Source: Phocoena phocoena (lineage: Eukaryota > Chordata > Mammalia > Artiodactyla > Phocoenidae). Taken from it: a DNA stretch of 64,000 nt. The stretch spans positions 57,449,690-57,513,689 of the forward strand of contig NC_089226.1 in assembly GCF_963924675.1 (NCBI RefSeq). The letters run 5' to 3'. Under the pieces are notes generated by a model. It was given only the letters and a program-made list of their open reading frames with translations, did no database searches and was not told where the DNA came from. Positions 45,330 through 56,616 of the stretch are shown one piece after another (position 1 is the first letter of the stretch; every line of letters starts with the position of its first letter). The position numbers were made by a program, and so were the translations under genes.

Positions 45330-46230
45330 AATGCAATAGAGAACGGGAGAGTGAGCTGACTAAGATTTCGGGGTGATGCTGAAGATCCAGTTAAGATGGG
45401 TGAGGATTTGGGGTTAAGGAGACTCAAGTCCCCAGCATAACAGAGTTCCCTGAAGAATTCTCCAGACATGTTTCATCTGATGTTTACAACATGCCTGTGT
45501 GGAAGAGATTGTTTTCCCCATTGTATAAGTGAACCAAGCAGGGGGATGACCAGCCCATGTTACGCTATGAGTTGGTGGTGGATCCCCAACCATAGAACCT
45601 GTGGCGGAGCTGGGTGCCTGGGGAAGGGGGCCAAAATCTGCTCACCTGGGCTTCCTCCGCAGGAGCCTGGGCAGCTGAACCAGTGTATGGAGCTCGTTTG
45701 TGTGTCTTGAACAAGTCCCTGGCTCCTTCCGGGCCTCAGTATCCCTATCTGGACAGATGGAGGGTGGGGTTCTATGGTACAGGTCTATGGTTCTGGAACC
45801 CCGTCTTCTGTCCATCCCCTCTCCACAATGGAAGGGTGGCACAGAGCTCTGCCTGCATTCAAGGCAGTGGAGGGGCCCCCACAGGGAGGGAGCTCAGAAC
45901 ACAGGGAGCTCAGAAAGCAGTCAGTGATATATGAGGACAAGGCACTCTGAGAACAAAGCCCTCCCCTAGGCCTTTCTTCTCATACTCCTGAGGTAAACAG
46001 CCTGCCCCTGGGGTGGGGTCGGGGAAGAAAACAAGACCAGGCTGGGCAGCAGGAGACCAGGGTTCCAGTTAGACTTTGTCACGGCTTTGCAATGTGTCCC
46101 TCACCAAGTCCTTACCCATCTCTGAGCTTCACTCCTCTCCCTGTAAGATGAGGGGCTTGGACCAAGATGTCTTTAAAGGCCCATCTGAATCTGACCCTTT
46201 GGAATGCTGAAAGTTGCTTATAGATTTGGG
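45330..46230. other. Intergenic DNA with a MIR scrap
   Basis: The MIR-style block 'cacggctttgcaatgtgtcc' to 'tctctgagcttcactcctct' lies at 46080-46140. Other frames (45614-45934) have no signature. Confidence 0.4.
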
Positions 46231-46245
46231 GATCTCAATGTTCTT

Positions 46246-46301
46246 TTTTTCTTAATATTTATTTATTTATTTATAACCTCTTTATTGGAGTATAATTGCT
46301 T
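46246..46301 (-). mobile_element. Very short L1 3'-end insertion (about 56 bp)
   Basis: Only the L1 3' terminus is present ('ctctttattggagtataatt' plus an A-rich tail in antisense). It is flanked by 'gatctcaatgttctt' (46231-46245) and 'gatctcaatattctt' (46302-46316), a 15-bp duplication with one mismatch. Confidence 0.8.
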
Positions 46302-46316
46302 GATCTCAATATTCTT

Positions 46317-47690
46317 AAAAAGGGGCTGCCTTCAATGGATATTCTGAATTAACTACTCCCCACTGCATTTTCCTTTGAATCAAATTGGTAACACTCATTC
46401 ATTCAGCAAGCATCTATGAAGAAAACACTATAAGCCAGGCATAGGAAATAGAGAGGTGAACTAGACAAAATTCCTATCCTCATGGAGTCTACATTCAAGT
46501 GAGAACACAGACAACAAGTAAAGAAATAAACAAGATAATTACAGTTTATATAGCACTATTAATGAATAAACCATCTCCAAAATACATAAATAAACCATCA
46601 GATACATGGATGGCAGACCTAGCTAATAAGTGTGACTTCAAATAGGTCACTTTTCCATTATGGGTCTCATTTCTTTCTCTAGAAGAATAACAGTCCCAGG
46701 CTGGGGGAGGGGATGAGCGCAGGGTGATTTTCTTGCTGCACTGCCATCAAAGTGAGAGAACCGGAGTTCTTTGGGGGGAAACAGTTCATCCATGATCCAG
46801 GTGAGAAGAGCAGACACACCCTCAGGTCACAGGGGGAAGGGGAGAACAGTTGGGGGAAGGGAGAGAGAACCCACAACCAATATCACTGAACACTTGCTCT
46901 GGGCGGTGCACTGTGTCAGGGGATTTAGGTCACCGTTTCAAAGTCTCACGACAAACCAGCCATGTGGGCAGCTGTGTCCCCATCTTATAGAGGAGGAAAC
47001 AGGTTTTGAGAGAGATGATGTGACTTTATACAGTGGCAGAGGATTCAAGATCAGTTTCTCTGACTCCAAATCTGATGCTGATTCAGGTATTAGAAAGATT
47101 TTAATGAGATAAAAATAAGTATAATACTGAGACTTTGTATTCTTTGGAAAGGGAAGGGAAGAGATGTGTGAGGGCTGAGGGGTTAGGAGAGTTTCCTGGA
47201 GCAGGTGCGTTGTCAGCTGGGCTTTTGAGTGTAAGTGGGTTTGAGCCAAAGAAGAAGAGAGAAACAGAGAGCATGGGGCATTGGACTGAGACCTGGTCAC
47301 CGGCTCAAGTGAGAGGTTTCTAAACGTGGCTCAGGAAAGATGAGGCTGGAAGTGTGGGCTGGCCCAATTGAGTCCAGGGTGCCTCACTGTGGATTATGGT
47401 CTTGGTTTCTGGACATTCAGGAGCTGTAGGAGGTGTGCAAACAGGGGAGGGATATAGTACAGGAGAAAAGAATTGAAGTCACAAGACCTAAGTGGTCATG
47501 CTTCCCCCACTTATTAGTCACTTGACCCTAGACAGTTTACTTAATTTCTCTGAAGCTCAGATACTTCATCTATGACATGCCTGACTTAAGAGTTGTGTTC
47601 ATCATTTTTATCCTCAAGGACCTGGTCCAGGATCCATCATTTAGCAAGTGTTCAATAGATGTCTATTAAATGAATTAAGATTAAAAACTG
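46317..47690. other. Intergenic DNA with L2/MIR fossils
   Basis: L2-type wording at 46390-46560 ('cattcattcagcaagcatct', 'cctcatggagtctacattca') and a MIR at 46880-47060 ('cccatcttatagaggaggaa'). Another MIR-like block lies near 47480-47580. No gene is recognised. Confidence 0.5.
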
Positions 47691-47694
47691 CCTA

Positions 47695-48540
47695 TCCCAA
47701 AGACCTAAACATAAGAGTTAAAAGTATAAAACTCTTAGAACAAAACAAAGGAAAAGGTTCATGACACTGGATTTGGCAATGATTTTTTGGATATGACAAC
47801 AAAAGCATAGGCAACAAAAGAAAAAAAAGATAAATTTTTATTCTTTTCTTTGTCAAAGGATACTATCAAAAAGAGTAAAAAGGCAACCCACAAAATGGGA
47901 GAAAATATTTGCAAAGCATATATCTGATAAGGGGTTAACATCCAGAATACATAAAGAATGCCTACAACTCAACAACAAAAACCCCCAGACGATCCAATTT
48001 AAAAATGGGCAAGGACTTCCGTGGTGGCGCAGTGGTTAAGAATCTGCCTGCCAATGCAGGGAACACGGTGAACGTTCAAGGCCTGGTCTGGGAAGATCCC
48101 ACATGCCGTGGAGCAGCCAAGCCCGTGTGCCACAACTACTGAAGCCCGTGCACCTAGAGCCCATGCTCCGTAACAAGAGAAGCCACCGCAATGAGAAGCC
48201 CGTGCACCCCTATGAAGAGTAGCCCCCGCTCTCTGCAACTACAGAAAAGCCCATGCACAGCAATGAAGACCCAACACAGCCAAAAAAATAAATAAAATTT
48301 TAAAACTATACATATTAAAGAAAATAAAAATGGGCCAAAGACTTGAATAGACATCTCTCCAAAGAAGATATACAAATGGCCTAAAGCACATGAAATGATG
48401 TTCAACATCACTATTAGGGAAATGCAAATCAAAACCACAGTGAAATACCATTTCACCCATCAGAATGACTATCATCAAAGCAAACTAACAAACAAATAAA
48501 AACAAGTGTTGGCAAGGATGTGGGAAAACTGGAACCCTTG
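47695..48540 (+). mobile_element. Ancient L1M fragment, sense, split by a SINE
   Basis: ORF2 C-terminal text: 'aaagtataaaactcttagaa', 'ggcaacccacaaaatgggag', then after the SINE 'aaagacttgaatagacatct' and 'ttcaacatcactattaggga'. No long frame survives. Confidence 0.8.
48013..48325 (+). mobile_element. CHR-type SINE (long form), sense
   Basis: It starts 'ggacttccgtggtggcgcag' and ends in an A/T-rich tail. The flanks 'aaaaatgggcaa' (48001-48012) and 'aaaaatgggccaa' (48326-48338) are the duplicated L1M target. Confidence 0.93.
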
Positions 48541-49967
48541 TGCATTGCTGTTGGATCATGAGTGTAAAGGCCTAGCCTGGGGCCTGGCCCCTGGTGAGTG
48601 CTCAGTACAGGACATGCTACAGAGGTGATGGTGATAATGCACTTCATACAGTACAACGCTAAAGTTCTGTTCTTAGATGATGAAAACAGTTCTGTGATTA
48701 TCTTTGCACTTGTACTTTTCCTGTAAGTGAACAGGGTACCCCTGAGATGTGCTCTCCCCTCAGAGGGACCCAGCACAGGACTGATTGGCCTGCCTCAGTC
48801 ACACACACACATACCTATCTCCCTTCTCCCCACCTCCCAAGCTTCCAGATGCCCTAATTGGCCTCCAGAGGGGAAACAGATCTCATCGAAGGGCCCTAAT
48901 TAATCCCTAGAAATCTGGGTCCCCACATTCTCCTCTCACTCCACACCAACTCCCCAGTTACTTGTTCCAGACAAGAAAGGAACTTTGCAGACTCCCTGAG
49001 GAAAGAGAGGCCTTGGGGGGAGGTCACATGTGTGCTCTGTGCTGACAGTCATAATGAGGCCCAGGAGATCCTGCCTCATCAAAGCAGACCTGGAATTTGG
49101 AAAATGAATGCTAAGTACGTTTCCCTGTACCTGTTCTGGCTGGACACCCACACCCAGCTTTGCCCCAGGCTATAGGCATTTGTTTTCTCACCTGGCTTCC
49201 CATGGGCATCTAATTCTGGTGGCTCTGTTCATACAGCTCAGGCCATCCCATGGTTCTGGAGGCCTGGTCTGTGTCACTGCCCTGGCAGGGCGTCACTGCT
49301 GGAGGTCCTGCTCTCACAAGAGGTACTTCCATCACACACTTCTGCTCATCCTTCAAAGCCCAGAGCAAACACTCCTCTGTAAGTCTTGGCCGAATTCCAG
49401 AGAGGCCACCTCGCCCTTCCTGGGGCACCCATGGTTTGTGGCTTCTGGCCACAGTCTTAGGACTGTCTGCCCTGGAGCAGAACTGGTCATGTGCATCTCA
49501 CTCTTCCTGGCCAGACCCCAGATCCACAAGCACGTAGAAACTGAGGCAGAGATGGCCTCTGTCTTGGTTCTATTCTGCTGTCATCTTTACTCCAAAGTGG
49601 ATGCTCTGCACTGCATTCATAGTTGTTATTTAACAACAGGTTCTACAGTGAAATAGAAAAAAATACATAAAAATTTCCTTACCACAGGACTCCTCTGAGC
49701 CTTCATTGTGTTCATGACCTTTGTGAGTCTCTAAAAGGTTATTGAGATGCAACAGTTCCTAAAGTTATTTGACTACATATCTTTTTGACTGACTCCCAAG
49801 CATCTTATGGGACCAGTACTCTATAGAATCGCTCTGGAAAATTCTGACCTAGATTACAATTCACATGTACCCAGTCCAATTGGGGGAAATATAATTTTAC
49901 AGCTTAATCTTATACCACATGTCCAAATAAACTCTGAGATAAAGAACGAAATGTGGAAAATGAAACT
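48541..49967. other. Intergenic DNA
   Basis: No gene is recognised. The 182-codon frame at 49108-49656 covers an L2-like fossil (about 49190-49460, 'catccttcaaagcccagagc') and has no domain. A short (CA)n lies at 48800-48812. Confidence 0.4.
48851..48914 (+). promoter_or_regulatory. Candidate homeodomain/Ebf site cluster
   Basis: Two CTAATTR homeodomain cores (48854-48860 and 48896-48902) lie 42 bp apart. Each is closely followed by an imperfect Ebf-type half-site: 'ctccagaggggaaa' after the first and 'atccctagaaat' after the second. Lhx2/Ebf pairs of this layout mark intergenic olfactory receptor enhancers in mouse. This is pattern matching only. Confidence 0.25.
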
Positions 49968-49982
49968 ATAAAAACTAAAGGA

Positions 49983-50338
49983 GGGTTTCCCTGGTGGCAC
50001 AGTGGTTAAGAATCCGCCTGCCAATGCAGGGGATTGGCAGGAACATGGGTTCGAGTCCTGGTCCAGGAGAATCCCACATGCCACGGAGCAACTAAGCCGG
50101 AGCGCCACACTACTAAGCCTGCGCTCAAGGGCCCACAGGGCACAACTACTGAGCCCACGTGCTACAACTACTGAAGCCTGTACGCCTAGAGCCTGTGCTC
50201 TGCAACAAGAGAAGCCATTGCAATGAGAAGCCTGCGCACCGCAATGAAGAGTAGCCCCCACTCACCACAACTAGAGAGATCCCGCGCATAGAACGAAGAC
50301 CCAACGCAGCCAAAAATAAATAAATTTTAAAAGAAAAC
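49983..50338 (+). mobile_element. CHR-type SINE (long form), sense
   Basis: It starts 'gggtttccctggtggcacag', is rich in 'cacaactactga' blocks and ends in an A/T-rich tail. It is flanked by 'ataaaaactaaagga' (49968-49982) and 'ataaaactaaagga' (50339-50352). A small internal duplication around 'ggattggcagg' makes it longer than its relatives. Confidence 0.93.
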
Positions 50339-50352
50339 ATAAAACTAAAGGA

Positions 50353-53300
50353 AAAGTAGTTCTGGACTGTGGATTCCCCGAGCCTGGCACTGAGCCTAGT
50401 TCACAGTGTTCTGTCATTGTTTGCAGAGTGAACCCAGGGTTTATGATGTCACTGACAGACAAGCTATGTAGGTACCTCGATTTTGCATCTTGAATAGGCT
50501 GCTTCAGCTGTTAGACTGACATGCTTCCATTTTGACCATATTCCTCCTATGAAATTACATCTAGGAATCTAATAACCTGACCCTTGAAAAAGCTCTCTAA
50601 TGGTGCCAGCTAATGTGACATCACATTGGGCCTGCATAAAATAGCCTTTCGTCCAAAGTGACTTTCCCATGGCCCTCTTTCTGGACTCTGAGCTCCTGCA
50701 GGGCAGGCTGGGCCCATCCCTCTTCAGTGAGCACGAGCCCTACTCAGCAGTCTCTGCAAAACCTTTGGGCAAGTTTCTGGCTCACCATCCCATGTCATGG
50801 GTTGGAATGTGGTATGCTGGGCGGCCTCCTGGCTGGGGACCTGGGGTCGTGGATTTTGGTCTCAGGTCTGGTCCTAACATTCTAGGACAACTCGGGAAAT
50901 CCTACCCCACCCGGAACCTCAGTCAGGTAAAGTTCAGAGACCTGCAAACCCTGACAGAATAGAACCAGCAATGAGGGTGGGAGCCCAGTCAGCGGAAGCC
51001 CCTGCCCTCCCTAAGCCTGTCCTGCGAGGCTCTCTCACCCTGAGGCGTGGGATAGTACAGATGCCCCTCCTGCCCACACCTCTGGAGTGTTCTGTTTCTT
51101 TCACAGTCCCACTCCAGCCCATGTCCCCACCCCAGACAGTGGGTGCAGAAGCCCCGGCTCTGGCTCTGCACTGATGCACTGACTTGCTAGGTGGCCACTG
51201 TCCCCTCTGGACCTCAGTTTCTCCATCTGTACAATGGGGGATTATAAGAGATCACCTCTGGGCCCCCTGTAGCTCAGACATTCTTTGATCATCAGCAGCA
51301 GGAGAGAGAACAGGCAGCATCCTTCCCACCTGAAGCTGTGGGGACTCCACGGAACAGGCACCCTTTGGGGCTCGGATCTCCAGAAGCTTCTGGAGGGGCT
51401 GGAGCAGGGGCCTAGGCAAAACGCTGACGCCACCCCATGCTGTCTTCAGGGCTCCGGCGCCTCCAGTGGCCAGTTTGGGAAGCGCAGGGCAGGGGGAGGG
51501 CCTGGGAGAACGGCTTGAGCAAAGGCACGGAGGAGGGGAGTGGGGAGGCCAGCCTGCGGGTGCAGACAGCTGGGAGACAAGTGGACAAGACAGGGCCAGG
51601 TCACGCAGGGTCTTCAATGCCAAGCTGAGGAGCTCAACTGAGGGCAGCTGAGGGAGGGTTTGGCACAGGGAGGGGCAGGCGTGGTCAGATATATGCTTTA
51701 GAAGGGTGGCTCTGACTGGAGATTAGGGAGCGGGTGGCAGAGGATGGGAGACCAGCGAAGAGGCTACAGCACTGATCTTGGAAGAAAAGATGGGTACTGA
51801 GGTAAAAGCAGTGGCCCTAATGGAGGGGGACAGATGGATTTGGGGGACACTTAGAAGGGGAGCTGCAGATCTTAGCCTCTGACTGGCTCTGGGCTTGGGG
51901 CCCTACTTGCCTCCGTGAACAGGGACAGAAATCTTACAGGTAGGGACTCTGACACCTGAAGATGTCAAAGCCCTGCCCAGGTCACACAGCAGGAGCGGGG
52001 GGACACACTGGTCCAGAGCCCAGGCGCCTGGCTACCAGCTCCGACCCCTCTCCCACAGCAGCACAAATTATAGAGATGAGACTACACAGTTTCCACGGGC
52101 CTTGGATGCCAAGCCCGGGAATGCAGAGCATCAGGGACCGTAGCAGTCTCTTCATATTTGGCAGCGTTCCTGGATTTTCTTTTTGCCTTCCCACAACAGG
52201 GAGCCTTCCAGTGCTGATGCTAAAACACACAGCCTGGATGCTTGTGGGCCAACTCAACCCATTCAGTCTTTTATAAGGAGAAAGCACAAAGCTCAGAGAG
52301 GGAAAGAGAACCACCGAAAGCCACACAGCAAGTTAGTCGCCCAGATTTTCCCAAATCCCAGAATAGCTCTTCCATACCCTGGTAATAAAACACAGAAGCT
52401 CGAAACAATAGGCCTAGAGAAGGAAGCGTCTGACCTTCTGCCCAAGGCAGAAGCTGGACCTTGGGCCTGGGTCAGACCTCTGGGGCCAGTGCAGTAGCCA
52501 ACTAGTTGTCTCCCCTTCTGTGGCCTCCCCTCCATGGCTGCAGCCCTGTGAGGAAGTCTGTGTCCTGACTCCTTACGCTAGCCATCCTTGTGCCCCCATC
52601 TGTCTTGCTGGGGCTGGTGCTGGGACATCTCCAGGCTGTCTTCAGTTATGAGCCAATAAATATGAGATGTGCTAGGCGAGGAGAGGCTGCTCGGGCCAGC
52701 CTCACCACCACCGCACTCCTGCCAGCCTCTGCGCCAAGGAAGATTGGATTTTGTGTTGTTCATTTTTTATCTCCAGTCCATGTCAGATGGGGAGATACAG
52801 GGCGTGGGCAGTGGATGATTTTATCCTTCCCCCACTATCGGACGCAGCACTGAGATGGGGTATGTGATGTCCTCAGGCAGCCTGCTGCCCTCACGTGGGG
52901 AGGTCCCCCACCCCAAGCCACGAGCCCTGGGCTCCTGCTCTCTGCTGGGTCAAAATGACATGCAAAGAAGAAAGAGTGCTGGGTAGGAAGACAAGGGACC
53001 TGGGTTCAAGGCTTGGCCCCACTGCTGATGCACTCTGCGACCTTGGGCAAGTGTCTGAAGCCATTGTGTGTCCCTTCTCTATACGAAGCCCTGTTCAGGG
53101 AGGCAGGGGCCACAAAGAAACATGAGACCTGCTCCCTGCCCTCAAGGAGCTGGCAGTCAACTCCCAGTAAACAGACATCCATGGAGGGGTGGCAGACACT
53201 GGCGATGGTGTGAAGGATGAGGATTTGCCAGGAAGGGGGTGAGGGAAGGGGGAGAAAGAGGACGTTCAGGCAGAGGCAGAGGCGACTGCTTGAATGAAGC

Positions 53301-53377
53301 ATGGCAGAACGCAGTGAGTGACCAACGTGTGCTTAGAAACCCACCAGTATGGCTGGGGCATAGGGTAGAGGGACGCG
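50353..53377. other. Intergenic DNA with MIR scraps
   Basis: GC-rich, with many overlapping frames of 60-123 codons on both strands and no family signature. MIR-type blocks occur at about 51170-51250 ('ggacctcagtttctccatct'), 51945-52030, 52270-52350 and 53000-53060. No splice-framed exon of a known gene was recognised. Confidence 0.4.
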
Positions 53378-53392
53378 GGGGAGAAGAGTTTT

Positions 53393-53755
53393 TCTGTTTT
53401 TATAAATTTATTTTATTTTATTTTATTTATTTTTGGTTGCGTTGGTTCTTCATTGCTGCATGCAGGCTTTTCTCTAGTTGTGGCGAGCGGGGGCTACTCT
53501 TCGTTGCAGTGTGCGGGCTTCTCGTTGTGGTGGCTTCTCGTTGTGGAGCATGGGCTCTAGGTGCACGGGCTTCAGTAGTTGTGGCACGTGGACTCAGTAG
53601 TTGTGGCTCATGGGCTCTAGAGCGCAGGCTCCGTAGTTGTGGCGCACGGGCTTAGTTGCTCTGCGGCATGTGGGATCTTCCTGGACCAGGGATCGAACCC
53701 GTGTCCCCTGCATTGGCAGGTGGATTCTTAACCACTGCGTCACCAGGGAATCCCA
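53393..53755 (-). mobile_element. CHR-type SINE (long form), antisense
   Basis: The minus strand opens 'gggattccctggtgacgcag'. The tail is the (TTTTA)n at 53400-53432. The duplication 'ggggagaagagtttt' lies at 53378-53392 and 53756-53770. A chance 138-codon frame runs through it on the plus strand. Confidence 0.95.
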
Positions 53756-53770
53756 GGGGAGAAGAGTTTT

Positions 53771-55168
53771 AAGCAGGTAAGTATTGTGATCAGATTTGCA
53801 TTTTAGAAAAATCTCTCCAACTGTGAAAAGCAGATTTCAGGGGGTTGTGATGAAGTATGAAGGCAGGGAGTTGAGTGAGGAGGCTGATGCAATGGTCCGG
53901 GAGAGAGAAGATGATGTCCTAGATTAGAGCAATAACAGTGAATCCAGAAATAATAATCATCATCATTATGATGAATACTACCATTAAGTGTTAACCATGG
54001 GACAAGCACAGTGCTAGGTATTTACATCATTGTTTCTAATCCTCACAACAACTCTTCAAAGTAGGCTATTAACCCCATTTTGTAGATAAATTAAGGAAGT
54101 TAAGCCTTGGGTGAATTAAAAGAGTTGCCCAAAGTCACATAGCCAATAAGTGGCAGAGGCAGGATTTCCACCCAGGTCTGTCCAACCCTAAAGCCCATGT
54201 TATTTCTACTATGTTCTACTTCCTTGAAAGGAAGGCACAGCTTCTAGAGAGTCTAAGAGGGCATAGAATCCATCTGACTTTTGTGATTGTTTAGTTGTGG
54301 AAAGCAAAGGACAGAGAGGATTCAAGGAAGCTGTGCAGGCTTCTGGCCAGGGAAGCTGGGCGAATAGAGGGAGCGTGGGAGGAGGAACAGGTTTGGGAGC
54401 AGTGGGTGGGTTTGGTGGTTGAATTAGAGGTCAGTTGGATATCTGGGTGTAGAGCCATGCCCTAGCATGGAGACTAGGGGATCATTGACAAAACAGGTGG
54501 TCACAGTTGTGTGAGTAGATTAGGTCATTAGAGGGAAATGTATAGCAAATGGAAGATTGAGGCTGCAACTCTGGAGAATTCCAACCCTTAGAGGATGAGA
54601 AGCAGGAAGATTTATAGGGAGAGTGGTGCAATATGAGGTCAGCCCAGGAGGAATGGAATTGCTACAGGAAGGTCAAGGAGTAAGTGGTTCCTGATGCTGC
54701 TGAGTGGTCAGAGAGGTGAAAGCCAAAAATTGGGTTTAGGGACCAGCAGGCAGCAAGCACTGGGAACCTTGCAAAGTAGTCTTCATGGGCTCAGTGTTAC
54801 CAACTGGTTGGAGGGGTCTATACACACCCTACCCATGGCCCTGGGGGGATTTTTGACCCTGGCATACTAGTGAATCCTACCCACCCTCTCCCAGAAATCC
54901 TGAGTTGGGTGAGGAAGGTAGTGGTGTTAGGAAGGGATGTAGAGGAGAGATGTGAAGGGAAGAAAAATGAAGACTGAGAGAAGGAGAGAGAAAGGTTGGG
55001 AAATACATAAAGACTGTTAGGGAGGTGTGATAACTGATAACCCCCCAAGAAGAAAAGGACACTTTAGTTTGATGCTGTTTTCTAATAAAATTGTAGTTAG
55101 CAAGGAAGAAGCCATAGTCCACTGTGGCTGAATGTTAAATGAGTGAAGAAGAGCAAGAACTATGTGTA
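53771..55168. other. Intergenic DNA with a MIR
   Basis: A good MIR lies at 53985-54200: 'agcacagtgctaggtattta', 'aaccccattttgtagataaa', 'cccaaagtcacatagccaat'. The rest is purine-rich and unremarkable, and no gene is recognised. Confidence 0.5.
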
Positions 55169-55473
55169 GGGGCTTCCCTGGTGGCGCAGTGGTTAAGAAT
55201 CCGCCTGCCAATGCAGGGGACATGGGTTCGAGCCCTGGTCCAGGAAGATCCCACATGCCGCGGAGCAACTAAGCCTGTGAGCCACAATGACTGAGCCCCG
55301 TGTGCCACAACTATTGAAGCCAGCGCACCTAGAGCCTATGCTCCACAACAGGAGAAGCCACCACAACGAGAAGCCTGTGCACCACAATGAAGGGTAGCCC
55401 CTGCTCGCTGCAACTAGAGAAAGCCCATACACAGCAACGAAGACCCAGTGCAGTCAAAAATAAATAAAATAAT
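55169..55473 (+). mobile_element. CHR-type SINE (long form), sense
   Basis: It runs from 'gggcttccctggtggcgcag' to 'cagtcaaaaataaataaaat'. No clear target duplication was found. Confidence 0.92.
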
Positions 55474-56386
55474 TTTCCCCAGAGTGGGTGCCAGGTCTAC
55501 ATAAGGCCCAATAATCTCCTTGGAACCTCACGTCTTCCTAGTAAAGTCAGCACCATCATCCCCAATTTACAGCTGGGGAAACTGAGGCTCAGAGATTTTA
55601 AGTCCTTCCCAGGACTACATAACCAGTAAGAGACATAGCTGGAATTTCCCCTCTGGCCTCATGAGTCCAAGTCCAGGCACCTTCTGCTGCTGCAGCTGCC
55701 TGTCTTCCCCGGGAATCAGCTTCATTCAGAGAAGAGCTCTCACCCGGCTCTGCTGTGGAGCAGCTGTGGCTCTGGGCCAGTTGCTTCCCTCCCTGGGTCT
55801 CAGTTGAGTGGGGAGGGGTCCACTGGATTTCTAAGGTCCACTCGCCTGCTCTTCCAGTGGGTTACAGTCTCCACCGCCCCGGGCGTCATCCAGACCACTC
55901 CCCCTCCTCCCTAATAATCTCCAGCCAACAGTCCCAGCTGCAGTGCTTTCATCATCCAATTACTGGAGTTGCTGGCACAATAAATCTTGGTCACACAAAT
56001 GCAGGCAAATCTGCAGCTCTTTTCATGGCCATTACTGTGCATAGGACATTGGGACTCAGGCCATTTGCCTTTTTGATGTGGAGAGCTGCCCCCATCCCCG
56101 CCTCAGCATCTTTCCTGTCTTCTTTCATTTCTCATTGGTAGCTGCCCCACCCCTCCTCTGTCCCCTTCCACTCATCATCCCCCTAAGCACACACTCCTCC
56201 CTTCCCCTCTCCTATCTGTAGGCAGTGGGGTCAAGATCAGAAGACTCTGTATGACCTTGGCCAAGTCAGTTTGCCTCTCTGAGCTATTTCTTCACCTGTA
56301 AAACCTCATAGGGTTTTGCGAAAATGAAATAACCCAGTGTGGCACACACCTTACTGGTGGTACATAGGATGTTCGTTGGTGGTCTT
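55474..56386. other. Intergenic DNA with two MIRs
   Basis: MIR cores lie at 55550-55640 ('ccaatttacagctggggaaa') and 56240-56330 ('ttgcctctctgagctatttc'). The block 55900-56010 is low in repeats and holds 'ccaattactgg', but no gene. Confidence 0.45.
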
Positions 56387-56397
56387 TGCTATTTTTT

Positions 56398-56605
56398 GGG
56401 GTTTTTTTTTTTGGCGGTACGCGAGCCTCTCACTGTTGTGGCCTCTCCCGTTGCGGAGCACAAGCTCCGGACGCACTGTCTCAGCGGCCATGGCTCATGG
56501 GCCCAGCCGCTCCGCGGCATGTGGGATCTTCCCAGACCGGGGCAGGAACCCGTGTCCCCTGCATCGGCAGGGGGACTCTCAACCACTGCGCCACCAGGGA
56601 AGCCC
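56398..56605 (-). mobile_element. CHR-type SINE (short form), antisense
   Basis: The minus strand opens 'gggcttccctggtggcgcag' and ends 'gaggctcgcgtaccgcc' plus A's. The flanks 'tgctatttttt' (56387-56397) and 'tgctatttgtt' (56606-56616) are a slightly diverged duplication. Confidence 0.94.
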
Positions 56606-56616
56606 TGCTATTTGTT

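Noticed and set aside
44980..45336. 118-codon minus-strand frame with long Ser/Pro/Phe runs
   Set aside because: It is the complement of a polypurine tract and so low complexity.
49108..49656. Open frame of 182 codons, plus strand
   Set aside because: It runs over L2-like fossil wording and ordinary intergenic DNA. There is no domain, no Kozak or splice context, and competing frames exist on the other strand.
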